64,000 nucleotides of DNA from NCBI RefSeq assembly GCF_002951615.1, contig NZ_CP019062.1, positions 2,418,001 to 2,482,000 on the forward strand, written 5' to 3'. The number at the start of each line of letters is the position of its first letter. Positions within the stretch are counted from its first letter, which is position 1. The stretch is from Rahnella sikkimica. Its GTDB lineage: Bacteria; Pseudomonadota; Gammaproteobacteria; Enterobacterales; Enterobacteriaceae. Below the pieces are notes generated by a model. That model did no database searches. It was not told where the DNA came from and saw only the letters and a program-made list of their open reading frames with translations. Below, piece after piece: positions 27,565-36,127 of the stretch. The position numbers and the translations under genes are program-made.

Positions 27565-29667
27565 TTACGGTTTACGCCCGATGAAATGCAGCAGGAATTC
27601 ACTCACCAGCGCACGTTTAAACGCCGACTGCGTTTTGTCCGCCGCCGCACTGTGGCCGCCTTCGGTGTTCTCATAGAAATACACATCAGGAATGCCCAGC
27701 GCCTGCATTTTTGCCGCCATTTTACGCGCATGGTCTGGCCCGACGCGGTCATCGCTGGTGGCGGTCGAGAACAATACCGGCGGATATTTCTTCTGCGGAT
27801 CAATATTGTGATACGGCGAGAATTCGCGGATATAAGCCCACTCTTCCGGCTTTTGCGGATCGCCGTATTCTGCAATCCACGAAGCGCCAGCGGAAATCTG
27901 CGTGTAACGGTACATATCGAGCAGCGGCACTTCACAGACTATCGCGCCGAACAGTTCCGGATATCGCGTCAGCATATTGCCCACCAGCAGCCCGCCGTTG
28001 CTGCCGCCCTGCGCCGCCAGGTGCGCCGGTGAGGTGATTTTGCTGGCAATCAGCGCCTTCGCCACTGAAGCAAAATCCTCATAGGCGCGCAGGCGTTTTT
28101 CTTTCAGCGCCGCTTTATGCCACTCAGGCCCGTACTCACCGCCGCCACGGATATTCGCCACCACGAAGACGCCGCCGCGATCCATCCACGACACGCCGCT
28201 GACGCCCAGATAATACGGCTCCAGCGACACTTCAAAACCGCCATATCCGTACAATAGCGTCGGGTTTTTACCGTCGTAAACCACGTCTTTGCGGCTGACC
28301 ACGAAATACGGCACGCGGGTGCCGTCATCGGATTGCGCAAAATGCTGGCTGACCTGATAGCGGGAAGCGTCGAAATGCGACGGATCCTGTTTCAGCAATT
28401 CGGCTTCAGCGTCCGCGCCGTTATCCAGATTACCCAGAGAAAGGCTGGCGGGTTGCAGAAAACCACTGACACTCATGAAGTATTCGTTGGTTTTGTCATC
28501 CAAGCCCCAGGCGCTGATTTTACTCAACGCCGGCACATGCCCGAACGGCTCACGCAGCCATTCGCCATTTTTTGGGGTCAGCACTTCAAGACGATTCACC
28601 ACATCACGGGTCAGACTGAGAATGATGTGATCACGGGTATGAGAGAAGCCGTTGAGCTGATCACGGGTTTGCGTCACACCGCTGAGCGCTGAACCGGTAT
28701 CCGGAACAAACAGCGATTTCAGCGTGCGTTCACCGGCAATAAAGGCATCGAAATTCATCGTCAGCAACGACCCGGATGGCCAGACCTGCCCGTTTACCTG
28801 CCATTCGCTGGAAGGCTCGATGAGGATCCATTCCCGCCATGTCGTGAATTTTGCATCAGCCGGAATATCGATTTTGATCAGCGCGTGGACGTCATCCACC
28901 AGAAAAACTTCGCGATGATAGAAGTCGATGACCCGCACCACATAATTGCGTTTGTCGTGTTCGCCCACTTCCTGATAGCCCGCAGCCATCATGTCTTTTT
29001 GCCCGGCGCTGTAAACCGTCACCGCTTCGCTGAGCGGCGTTCCGCGTTGCCAGATTTTCACAATACGCGGATAGCCGGAGTCGGTCATCGAGCCTTCGCC
29101 AAAATCGGTGGCGACAAACATATGGTCAAAATCAATCCAGCTGATACGGCTTTTGGCTACCGGCAGATAAAAACCGCCGGCGACAAATTCTTTAGTTTTC
29201 AAATCAAATTCGCGGACTTCGCAGGCATCGCCACCGTCCGGTGAAAGCACTACAAAAGCACGTTCAAACCCCGGTTTCAGGTTCCAGAAGCCGGAGAAAA
29301 CCCACTCAATATTTTCGGCTTTGCCCAGTGCGTCAACGTCAAGCACCGTTTCCCAGCGCGGTTCGGCTTTGCGGAATTCATCAAGCGTGGTTTTGCGCAG
29401 CAGCCCTTTTGGATTTTTCGCATCCTGCCAGAAGTTGTACCAGTCGTGGCCGCATTTCCAGACGCCCGGAATTTGATCCGGGGAATTCAGCCCCTGAAGG
29501 ACCTTTTCACGGATCAGCTCAAAATCTTCACCCTGCGTAAAAGCAGAGAGCGTGATCGCATTTTGCTCATGTGCCCAGGCCAGCGCTTTTTCGTTGCGCA
29601 ATCCTTCCAGCCAGATAAATTCGTCCTGCACATTCTCTGGCACTGCTTCGCGTGAATCTGTGGTCAT
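27565..29667 (-). CDS. Prolyl oligopeptidase family serine peptidase (S9A)
   Basis: Cytosolic-type peptidase of 700 residues without a signal peptide. A seven-blade propeller (about 70-410) precedes an alpha/beta-hydrolase domain. Catalytic Ser is in GGSNGG, Asp in TSDDRVGPDH and His in ENTEGGHSAAAD; all three are present. Relatives cut short proline-containing peptides, but the exact specificity is not clear. GGAAGGA lies before the ATG. It is monocistronic. Confidence 0.9.
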   Translation of the reverse strand: MTTDSREAVPENVQDEFIWLEGLRNEKALAWAHEQNAITLSAFTQGEDFELIREKVLQGLNSPDQIPGVWKCGHDWYNFWQDAKNPKGLLRKTTLDEFRKAEPRWETVLDVDALGKAENIEWVFSGFWNLKPGFERAFVVLSPDGGDACEVREFDLKTKEFVAGGFYLPVAKSRISWIDFDHMFVATDFGEGSMTDSGYPRIVKIWQRGTPLSEAVTVYSAGQKDMMAAGYQEVGEHDKRNYVVRVIDFYHREVFLVDDVHALIKIDIPADAKFTTWREWILIEPSSEWQVNGQVWPSGSLLTMNFDAFIAGERTLKSLFVPDTGSALSGVTQTRDQLNGFSHTRDHIILSLTRDVVNRLEVLTPKNGEWLREPFGHVPALSKISAWGLDDKTNEYFMSVSGFLQPASLSLGNLDNGADAEAELLKQDPSHFDASRYQVSQHFAQSDDGTRVPYFVVSRKDVVYDGKNPTLLYGYGGFEVSLEPYYLGVSGVSWMDRGGVFVVANIRGGGEYGPEWHKAALKEKRLRAYEDFASVAKALIASKITSPAHLAAQGGSNGGLLVGNMLTRYPELFGAIVCEVPLLDMYRYTQISAGASWIAEYGDPQKPEEWAYIREFSPYHNIDPQKKYPPVLFSTATSDDRVGPDHARKMAAKMQALGIPDVYFYENTEGGHSAAADKTQSAFKRALVSEFLLHFIGRKP

Positions 29668-29955
29668 ATCGTCGCGTCCTTCCCGTCCTGAGAAATAAAT
29701 GAAAAGTCAGAGATACCTTTTTTGCTCACGTCATTTCAAGCGTTTTTCAACTCTGTATGTTCTGCAAAATTGCTGAAAATTCCGAAACTGCGATCACAGA
29801 GGGTTCTGTCGCCTCCTTTTGTGAGTCAGTTCAAGCATTCGAATTATCTGAACGTCTATAAAGAAATCATTACCTTGTGATGACAAAAAATGACGTGGAT
29901 CTGAGGTAGAAAGGGGTAACGAAAAATCTGGCAGCAACAGGAAAGGAGCGAGAAT
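29668..29955. other. Intergenic region, prolyl oligopeptidase / small gene
   Basis: About 288 bases of AT-rich spacer between divergent genes. Both promoters must lie here, but I see no confident hexamer pair, operator or RNA gene. Confidence 0.4.
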
Positions 29956-30201
29956 ATGGAATGGAAAATCATAGATATCCTGAGTATCCCACAGACCGGA
30001 CTGAAATATATCTGCATTCAGGCGTTTAAAAACCTGAAACTGATCCTGTCTGTGGACAACGACTTTACACTGCAAACCGGCGACACCTTAGAAATTACGC
30101 CGGAGGGTTATTCCCTGAACCGCCATCAGGCGCAGAGCCTGAAAATTCATCGCATGATGCCGTATTGTCAGCAACGCTGGCAGTCATTGGGTATTCAGTG
30201 A
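29956..30201 (+). CDS. Hypothetical small protein (81 residues)
   Basis: Not recognised. AAAGGAG at a good distance before the ATG and a strong terminator 30 bases after the stop support translation and a monocistronic transcript. The sequence (MEWKIIDILSIPQTGLKYI to RWQSLGIQ) has no membrane segment, is mildly basic and contains a pattern like a small beta-barrel (LKLILSVDNDFTLQTGDTLEI). It might be an SH3-like domain, which is a guess. Confidence 0.6.
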   Translation: MEWKIIDILSIPQTGLKYICIQAFKNLKLILSVDNDFTLQTGDTLEITPEGYSLNRHQAQSLKIHRMMPYCQQRWQSLGIQ

Positions 30202-30230
30202 GCGCTTCTTGAATTTCATGAATGAATGCA

Positions 30231-30258
30231 AAAAAGCCGGTTATTACACCGGCTTTTT
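30231..30258. terminator. Bidirectional terminator, small gene / cupin
   Basis: AAAAAGCCGG (30231-30240) and CCGGCTTTTT (30249-30258) form a perfect ten-base stem with an eight-base loop. The cupin gene's stop codon falls inside it, so both convergent genes end here. Confidence 0.9.
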
Positions 30259-30762
30259 GTTGGCTTCTCTTCTGGAATCTGAAATCCCGTCGTGATCACC
30301 GAATTCCTGCTCCGGCACATCCAGCCAGCGGTCTTTACGCGTCGCTTCATATTCCTGATTCAGCGGATAATGAATACGGTTTTCGGGCTTATTCGCTTCG
30401 CCTACCACCAGCAGACGCACTTCATCATCACTGTTATTGATGAAGGTATGACAAATCCCGGTGCCCTGCGGAAACGCCACGGCATCACCGGGTTTGAGCC
30501 GGTGCAGATTGCCATTGATCCACGCATCCGGATAACCTTCCAGTACATACGCAAACTCATCTTCTGAACTTTCTGCATGCGCGTAACAGGTACGCCGCCC
30601 CGGCAGCAACCGTTCATGATGAATGCCAATACGCGTCAGCCCCAGCGCTTTACCCAGCGGCGCACCCATCGACATCAGTTCATCATCTCCCGGATAACGG
30701 CTGTCATCCGGGCCTTCGAGTTCGCGCCAGTTGGCGATAAAGTCAGGTCTTTCCTTGCTCAT
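30244..30762 (-). CDS. Cupin-domain protein
   Basis: A 172-residue protein with a single cupin barrel. Motif 1 is seen around HAESSEDEFAYVLEGYPDAWI and motif 2 around FPQGTGICHTFIN. The metal-ligand pattern is partial: the first motif has H..E..EF rather than the usual HxH, so metal binding is uncertain. There is no signal peptide, and the function is unknown. The gene overlaps its own terminator. Confidence 0.82.
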   Translation of the reverse strand: MSKERPDFIANWRELEGPDDSRYPGDDELMSMGAPLGKALGLTRIGIHHERLLPGRRTCYAHAESSEDEFAYVLEGYPDAWINGNLHRLKPGDAVAFPQGTGICHTFINNSDDEVRLLVVGEANKPENRIHYPLNQEYEATRKDRWLDVPEQEFGDHDGISDSRREANKKPV

Positions 30763-30812
30763 TGTGTTCTCCGTTTCCCGCCGGTAACTGAATCCGTTTT
30801 ACTCAGCCAGCC

Positions 30813-31178
30813 TCAGTACAACGACGGGGATTTCTGTTGAGTTGAGTAGGTGCTTTGGTTTGAATACGTGTTAACGGCGGCCGGTTTCGGCAGGCACGCA
30901 AATCTTATGTGTATTTTATCGCCGTCGTTGCTTTCACCCAGCGTCTGAAATTTTCCGGTACAGAAATCCCAGATTTTTTTGTACGTATCCGCACGACGCT
31001 GGCGTTCCAGGACGGAAAATACGGAAGTCGTATAGCTCGCCTGTCCCTGCGCATAGGAAGCATCGAAGTTAGCGGGCCGGTAAGTTTCGGCACCCACGGG
31101 TTCATCAATAGATGAGCATCCTGCTAACAAACTCACTGCGGCTACCGTTGCTACCATCATTATTCTGATATTTTTCAT
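30813..31178 (-). CDS. Small predicted lipoprotein
   Basis: The start MKNIRIMMVATVAAVSLLAGCSS is a clear lipoprotein signal with lipobox LLAGC. The mature part, about 100 residues, has two further Cys and ends in a Ser/Thr/Gln-rich tail. I know no function. I choose ATG 31178, preceded by GGGAAATATA; an in-frame start eight codons upstream breaks the signal peptide pattern. Confidence 0.75.
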   Translation of the reverse strand: MKNIRIMMVATVAAVSLLAGCSSIDEPVGAETYRPANFDASYAQGQASYTTSVFSVLERQRRADTYKKIWDFCTGKFQTLGESNDGDKIHIRFACLPKPAAVNTYSNQSTYSTQQKSPSLY

Positions 31179-31228
31179 TATATTTCCCGAGACATCTTTC
31201 ATTCTATTCAGTGTAGATGAACAGCGAC

Positions 31229-32284
31229 CTAAGCCCTGCCCGCGCTGCCAATACTGTTTTTACCATTTCTTTTCACGGTCACCAATGCCTGTTCGGCGGC
31301 GGCTAACCACTGATTATAATTCTCATGATTTCTGGAGGTTGCCACGCCAATGCTCAGCGAACACTGGAAACCGGAATCCTGCGAAAGCCGTATTTCCGAG
31401 GTTTTCAGCAGCAGCCGGTAACCGACTGCATAGGCTTGCTCTTCGGAAATTCCCGGCAAGATCACCACAAATTCATCGCCGCCCAGAATGGCTGGAAAAT
31501 CATGCGGAGCTGTCTCCTGTCGCAAAATAGCCGATACAGATCGTAAAACATAATCCCCCGCTTCACGTCCAAACAGATCATTCACCATTTTCAAATCATC
31601 AACGCCCAGAACCATCAGACAGGCCAGATCCTGCTTTGAGCGTTCAAATTCCAGCATCAGCCGCCGGTCGAGTAAACGCCGGTTTGGCAGCCCGAGAAAA
31701 GGATCCATCAGTGCCGCTTTTTCCAGCTCGTGCTGTTTATCACGCAGTTTTCGGGAAATAGAATAATTGGCGGCGCTGAAGGCAATAATGTAAATCGTGG
31801 ATAACGGCAGCGTCAGCCATAACGTCCGGTCACTCACGTCCGGGTAAATTTCCATGCCCGACAGCGGCCAGCACACAATAAAACCGGCACAATAAAACAA
31901 TGCAGCACGACGCAGTAATTGCCAGCCTCCTGCGGAAAAACGGTCGGCAATCAAAATGGACGTCAACACCGCAGAAGGTAACGGACACAGCCCCATCAGC
32001 GCCACCCATGCACCGCCAGCAATGGCATCGAATGCCAGGTTTCTGAACTCAGCCTGATTAGGATGTTTAGAACGGCGGGAAATCAGCATCGCCACGTGCG
32101 GCCAGACAAAAGCATTCAGCACCAGAAAGCCGAGCGGTATCCAGGAAGCATCACGTTCTAAAAGCACCGAAGCAATGGGGAAAAAACAGAGAAAAGTGCC
32201 CAGCATGCGCATTAAGTACATTCGGCGTAAGAAACGATCTGAACGCTCACGAACGAGACTTTCATCTGCAGAAAAATATGCCAT
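31229..32284 (-). CDS. MASE2-GGDEF diguanylate cyclase, degenerate I-site
   Basis: Second MASE2 cyclase of the window, 351 residues. The membrane domain (RMYLMRMLGTFLCF, LNAFVWPHVAMLIS, FSAGGWQLL) is followed by a GGDEF domain from about 190. The active-site LGGDEF is intact. At the place of the RxxD inhibitory site there is APHD, so product inhibition through that site should be lost. The GGDEF domain also has the shorter LMDPFLGLPNRRLLDRRL entry helix. It is flanked by a lipoprotein and a cupin gene on the same strand, with spacers of 50 and 215 bases. Confidence 0.88.
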   Translation of the reverse strand: MAYFSADESLVRERSDRFLRRMYLMRMLGTFLCFFPIASVLLERDASWIPLGFLVLNAFVWPHVAMLISRRSKHPNQAEFRNLAFDAIAGGAWVALMGLCPLPSAVLTSILIADRFSAGGWQLLRRAALFYCAGFIVCWPLSGMEIYPDVSDRTLWLTLPLSTIYIIAFSAANYSISRKLRDKQHELEKAALMDPFLGLPNRRLLDRRLMLEFERSKQDLACLMVLGVDDLKMVNDLFGREAGDYVLRSVSAILRQETAPHDFPAILGGDEFVVILPGISEEQAYAVGYRLLLKTSEIRLSQDSGFQCSLSIGVATSRNHENYNQWLAAAEQALVTVKRNGKNSIGSAGRA

Positions 32285-32446
32285 ACCGGAAAAGACTCTT
32301 TGATTGATTTTTATTTATAGTAGTCGAGTTAGATATCTCAGAGCTATAGAAAGCACAGGGTTTAATGGACCGAACAACGAGGTTTTTTGGGCTTAAATAA
32401 AACGGGTCAGCGAATAGGCGGGCAATTTAGGATAAAAAGACGTAAA

Positions 32447-32477
32447 AAATCCTGTCCGGCAAAACCGGACAGGATTT
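32447..32477 (-). terminator. Terminator after cupin gene
   Basis: Thirteen-base stem AAATCCTGTCCGG (32447-32459) with its complement at 32465-32477, loop CAAAA. A-runs and T-runs flank it on either side. It ends the 32500-32907 gene. Confidence 0.9.
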
Positions 32478-32499
32478 CATTTTTTTCAAACGGCTAAAA

Positions 32500-32907
32500 T
32501 CACTTCTGGTATTGGGCGTCCGTGACTTTTTCCATCCACTCAACCGGGCTGCCGTTCTGAGACTCGGCAATCGCAATATGGGTCATGGCATTTTCAGGCG
32601 TAGCGCCGTGCCAATGTTTAACGCCTTCCGGGATCCACACGATATCGCCAACATTCATTTCGCGGATTTCACCGCCCTCTTCCTGCAACCAGCCGCGGCC
32701 GTGGATGATGATCAGTGTCTGACCCAGCGGATGCGTGTGCCACGCAGTGCGCGCACCCGGTTCAAACGTCACGGTTGCACCGCCGACACGTGCAGATTCA
32801 GTGCCGCTGAACGGCGAATCAATACGCACCTTGCCGCTAAAATAACTTTCCGGGCCGTTCTGTGATGGAACAGAACCGCTTTTGGTAATTCTCATTTTAT
32901 CTGACAT
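32500..32907 (-). CDS. Cupin-domain protein (mandelonitrile-lyase-like)
   Basis: A 135-residue single-cupin protein. It has a complete metal-binding motif 1 ([22 protein letters not shown]) and motif 2 ([11 protein letters not shown]). It resembles the manganese cupins annotated as (R)-mandelonitrile lyase-like or carboxymuconolactone-decarboxylase partners. GGAG lies six bases before ATG 32907; an in-frame start ten codons earlier is unlikely. The substrate is unknown. Confidence 0.85.
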   Translation of the reverse strand: MSDKMRITKSGSVPSQNGPESYFSGKVRIDSPFSGTESARVGGATVTFEPGARTAWHTHPLGQTLIIIHGRGWLQEEGGEIREMNVGDIVWIPEGVKHWHGATPENAMTHIAIAESQNGSPVEWMEKVTDAQYQK

Positions 32908-33054
32908 TGCATTCTCCACTTCGCATAGGTACGGCACTCACAGGGCAAGGATTTCAGCGTAATCAGCCAAATCGATTATTCCTCGCAGCCCCGTGACCGC
33001 TTCTTGTGAGATAAAAGGTACAGCCATTCCGTTTAACCGACTAGAGGATAAAAT

Positions 33055-33132
33055 ATGAAAGGAGCTATGAGCAGGATTCATGAGTCAATCTTAGAACATG
33101 ATGCGAACATTATTATTAAAACGGATAATTAA
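33055..33132 (+). CDS. Possible 25-residue peptide
   Basis: Frame of 25 codons with AGAGG eight bases before the first ATG and AAAGGAG just before a second in-frame ATG at 33067. A good intrinsic terminator follows at 33201-33223. The peptide has no membrane segment (MKGAMSRIHESILEHDANI, then IIKTDN). The coding status is doubtful; the terminator may instead end a small RNA. Confidence 0.25.
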   Translation: MKGAMSRIHESILEHDANIIIKTDN

Positions 33133-33200
33133 TTGATTTTTATTGAAATTTCATTCATTCTTTGCGGACTTTAAGAAATATTGTATTTTTCGCATTTGCG

Positions 33201-33223
33201 GCCCGCCTGGAGCGGGCTTTTTT
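33201..33223 (+). terminator. Intrinsic terminator in the 33-kb spacer
   Basis: GCCCGC (33201-33206) and GCGGGC (33212-33217) form the stem, followed by six Ts. No long gene precedes it on the plus strand, so it implies a short transcript starting near 33.0 kb. Confidence 0.75.
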
Positions 33224-33407
33224 ATGTTTTCAATCCCAAAATTTAACTTAGTAATTTCTTTAACGTAATTAATCCCTCTGACGAATGACCCGACAGGGAA
33301 TTACCATACCCACTAAGCTCATCATCATTAATCGGAACATCTAAACCGTTATGACTATCCGATACATCACGCTTTGCGAGATGCCTTCCAGATTTGAATT
33401 AAAAACA

Positions 33408-33423
33408 CTGTAAATACATACAG
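33408..33423 (+). promoter_or_regulatory. LexA (SOS) box
   Basis: CTGT-AAATACAT-ACAG fits the CTGT-N8-ACAG rule, with an alternating A/T core and flanks close to the E. coli consensus. TTGAAT at 33394-33399 could be the -35 of a promoter the box would cover. The next gene on the plus strand starts 94 bases downstream. Confidence 0.72.
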
Positions 33424-33516
33424 TCTATTTCTTTGTTTTCCAGTCAGGAATAGAGTCATCCCGAATAAAGGCGGCTCTGCAAGCTGCTTCATTTTTACTG
33501 ACGCGGGATAAAAATC

Positions 33517-33852
33517 ATGATGAATTTCGAAAACGACACAGCGTTTCAGCAAAACTCAGTCACTGTTTTTCGGTCGCTGATTGCCGGGCTGGATCTGGGT
33601 AACCTTGATGAGGCTCAGCTTTACGATCTGAGCGCACTGGCGTCCGAATCTGCAGAGGGTTTATGTCAGGGTTTGCTATGTCTGAGCGAAGGGCTGGAGA
33701 ACGGTGAGATGTTACCGCCGGAAGGCATTTTACAGGTCAGTTCATACCTGAAAGCCTCCGCGCATATATTGCCGGTGTTGTTTGAGTTGTCGGAAAAAGC
33801 CAGCGACACATTGGGAAAAGTGAAGAAAATAACAATTTACCCGATGATGTGA
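33517..33852 (+). CDS. Unknown protein, probably SOS-regulated (111 residues)
   Basis: Not recognised. It is acidic, mostly helical and soluble, with repeated Leu/Ser/Ala heptad-like stretches (AQLYDLSALASESAEGLCQGL, then YLKASAHILPVLFELSEKA). Two adjacent ATGs (33517, 33520) could start it, and no strong ribosome site is seen. A LexA box lies 94 bases upstream. Its last 16 bases overlap the 3' end of the convergent LysR gene. A toxin-antitoxin partner or cell-division modulator is conceivable but not shown. Confidence 0.65.
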   Translation: MMNFENDTAFQQNSVTVFRSLIAGLDLGNLDEAQLYDLSALASESAEGLCQGLLCLSEGLENGEMLPPEGILQVSSYLKASAHILPVLFELSEKASDTLGKVKKITIYPMM

Positions 33853-34760
33853 GCCGCGCCGCCAGGCGATGCCGGCTGCGGGACTAATTCCTGCAAAAGA
33901 TACTCGAAGAAAGAGGAAACCACAGTAGCAGCAGGCCGGATGGGCAGACGAAGCAAATGCATAGGTCTGGAAACCGGGGCGTAATCCGGCAATACGCGGT
34001 GCAGACGCCCGGTATCAATGTCATCTTGCAGAGTCACCCGGGAATGCATAACAACGCCCAACCCGGATAATCCGGCCTGGCGTATTGCCTCGCCGGAATC
34101 AACGGTAAGCCTCGGGACAATATCCACATCTATCTGTCCCTTCGGCCCCTGAAGTTGCCAGCGGTGGGCTGAACGCCACTGGCTGAAACTGACACAATTG
34201 TGGCGCGATAAATCGGCAGGCGTTAAAGGTGTTCCGTGAGCGGCCAGATAAGCCGGTGAGGCAGCAAGCACCATCTCATACGGCGGTAAAGGAACGGCGA
34301 CATAACCTTCATCCTGAAGATTACCGATGCGTATCGCTATCTGAAAACGTTCTTCAATCATGTCCACACGACGGTCGCTCAATACCAGATCGGCGTTTAC
34401 GGCGGGGTAGCGTTGCAGAAATTTCGACAATATTGGCGTGAGGATACGCTGACCGAAAGCAACCGGTGCACTGATACGCAACATGCCTGTCACCTGTTCA
34501 TTCAGGTGGCGCGCCAGAGAGTCTGCATCTTCAATCGTTGCGAGGATTTGTACACCGTAAAGATAAAAGCGATGCCCTGCCTCAGTTAGCCCCTGACGAC
34601 GTGTCGTCCGGTTGATCAGCACGCAGCCCGTGCGGTTCTCCAGCATCTGGATATGTTTACCCACCATCGCAGGCGTGATACCCAGTTTATCGGCGGCTGC
34701 CGTAAAACTGCCGGATTCTGTCGCGGTGATGAAGGATTGGACGCACTTTAAGTAATCCAT
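33837..34760 (-). CDS. LysR-family transcriptional regulator
   Basis: A 307-residue regulator with a standard N-terminal HTH (SFTAAADKLGITPAMVGKHIQMLENRTG) and an effector domain of the CrgA/DmlR subgroup (VTGMLRISAPVAFGQRIL, NCVSFSQWR). It is divergent from the quinone oxidoreductase gene with a 138-base spacer, so it probably controls that gene and itself. Confidence 0.92.
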   Translation of the reverse strand: MDYLKCVQSFITATESGSFTAAADKLGITPAMVGKHIQMLENRTGCVLINRTTRRQGLTEAGHRFYLYGVQILATIEDADSLARHLNEQVTGMLRISAPVAFGQRILTPILSKFLQRYPAVNADLVLSDRRVDMIEERFQIAIRIGNLQDEGYVAVPLPPYEMVLAASPAYLAAHGTPLTPADLSRHNCVSFSQWRSAHRWQLQGPKGQIDVDIVPRLTVDSGEAIRQAGLSGLGVVMHSRVTLQDDIDTGRLHRVLPDYAPVSRPMHLLRLPIRPAATVVSSFFEYLLQELVPQPASPGGAAHIIG

Positions 34761-34898
34761 TGCCCTGCTCCGTGAAGATAAAGTGAAGCATTATAAATTT
34801 TTATTATCTAATAAATAAAGCAGACCTCTGTTTATCTCCTGCGTACACTTGACCATAATCGCCGCAATATTCACAAAAAATTGAGTTAAGGAAAGGCA

Positions 34899-35858
34899 AT
34901 GAAGGCACTGGTTTTTGAAAATGCAGGTTCTGCCGATGTATTACATATGCATGAGGCCGCCGATCCTGTTCCGGCTTCCGGCGAATTGCTGGTTGCGGTT
35001 ACCGCAGCGGGGCTTAATTTTGCCGATATTTATCGCCGTCAGGGTCGTTATCCGCTGGCAGGGACTTCGCCGTATATCGCAGGTTATGAAGGTGCCGGTC
35101 GTGTTATGGCCGTCGGGGAAAACGTGACAGACTGGAAAATTGGCGATCGCGTCGGTTTTGCTGATGTTCCGCTGGCACACGCCAGTCATATCCGGGTACC
35201 GGTTGCCCACGCCATCCGCTTACCTGAATGGTTGTCAGAAACCGATGCCGCCGCCGTTTTGTTGCAAGGCCTGACCGCCGATTATTTGCTTCACGACGTG
35301 TTGCCTTTGCGAGCGGGGATGCACGTCGCCGTATTGGCTGCAGCGGGTGGCGTCGGACGTTTACTGCTGCAAATGCTAAAACATCAGGGAATACATGCCT
35401 TTGCTGTGGCTTCAAGTCAGGAAAAACAGAATGCCTGCCTGGAACTTGGCGCAAGCGCTGCGGCAGATTATGAAACCTGGCCTGAGCAGGTACGTTTGTG
35501 GCAGAGCGCGGGGTGTGATGTGGTCTTTGATTCCGTGGGAACAACGCTTACCCAAAGTCTGGATTCTCTGAAAGATGGCGGGCGTGTAGTGCTTTTCGGC
35601 ATGTCAGGTGGCGCACTTTCCGAATTAGACCCAACCCGTTTGCAACTCAGTTCTCACGGCATACTGGGTGCCGATCTGTGGACATACCTGACTTCTGCGC
35701 ATGAACGCCAGCGCCGCGCAGACCGGCTTTTTGCTCTGATTAAAGAAGGCAGCGTCGTCCTTCCGCCAGTCACTCAATTTGCTTTATCATCCGGCGCACA
35801 AGCACACCGCCTGCTGGAAACCCGAAGCTTCAGCGGAAAGATTGTGTTGGTGCCGTAG
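34899..35858 (+). CDS. Quinone oxidoreductase / zinc-binding dehydrogenase-like (MDR family)
   Basis: NADPH-dependent reductase of the medium-chain dehydrogenase family, 319 residues. An N-terminal GroES-like domain (GLNFADIYRRQGRYP) is followed by a Rossmann fold with AAAGGVGRLLLQMLKHQG. No zinc-binding Cys/His set is visible, which fits the QOR subgroup. A good ribosome site (AAGGAAAGG) precedes the ATG. The divergent LysR gene is the likely regulator, and a quinone or electrophile the likely inducer. Confidence 0.9.
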   Translation: MKALVFENAGSADVLHMHEAADPVPASGELLVAVTAAGLNFADIYRRQGRYPLAGTSPYIAGYEGAGRVMAVGENVTDWKIGDRVGFADVPLAHASHIRVPVAHAIRLPEWLSETDAAAVLLQGLTADYLLHDVLPLRAGMHVAVLAAAGGVGRLLLQMLKHQGIHAFAVASSQEKQNACLELGASAAADYETWPEQVRLWQSAGCDVVFDSVGTTLTQSLDSLKDGGRVVLFGMSGGALSELDPTRLQLSSHGILGADLWTYLTSAHERQRRADRLFALIKEGSVVLPPVTQFALSSGAQAHRLLETRSFSGKIVLVP

Positions 35859-35903
35859 GGGAAGATGTTTAGTGGTTTTTTGAAGATGTAAAACAAGAAA
35901 GGA

Positions 35904-35980
35904 TGGTACGCCCTACAGGGCTCGAACCTGTGACCTACGGCTTAGAAGGCCGTTGCTCTATCCAACTGAGCTAAGGGCGC
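35904..35980 (-). tRNA. argU: tRNA-Arg (anticodon UCU)
   Basis: The complement folds as a 77-base tRNA with encoded CCA. The acceptor 5' strand is GCGCCCT and the D-loop region is AGCTCAGTTGGATAGAGC. The anticodon loop CTTCTAA places UCU at 35944-35946, and the T arm is CAGGTTCGAGCCCTG. The sequence is close to E. coli argU, which also lies near folD. The first acceptor pair would be a G-U wobble. It reads rare AGA codons. Confidence 0.96.
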
Positions 35981-36127
35981 ATTGCTTGTCCCAAATTGGG
36001 AGCGTTGCGGGTTCGGATTATACGGGCAGACCGGGTTGAGTCAATGGCTTTCGAACTCTCTGCTTAATGCCTGAACAATTTGCAGATATTCCCGGTATGC
36101 CTGGTAAGACTATGTGGTCAGTGGCGG

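Larger units (their letters stand above)
32908..33516. other. Long intergenic region with terminator and LexA box
   Basis: This 609-base stretch is the longest without a long gene. It contains a possible 25-codon frame (33055-33132), an intrinsic terminator (33201-33223), and a near-consensus LexA box (33408-33423). The rest, especially 33224-33390, shows nothing I can name. Confidence 0.6.

Noticed and set aside
35859..36127. Integration site of a mobile element at tRNA-Arg
   Set aside because: No integrase gene and no repeated tRNA 3' end were seen within the window.
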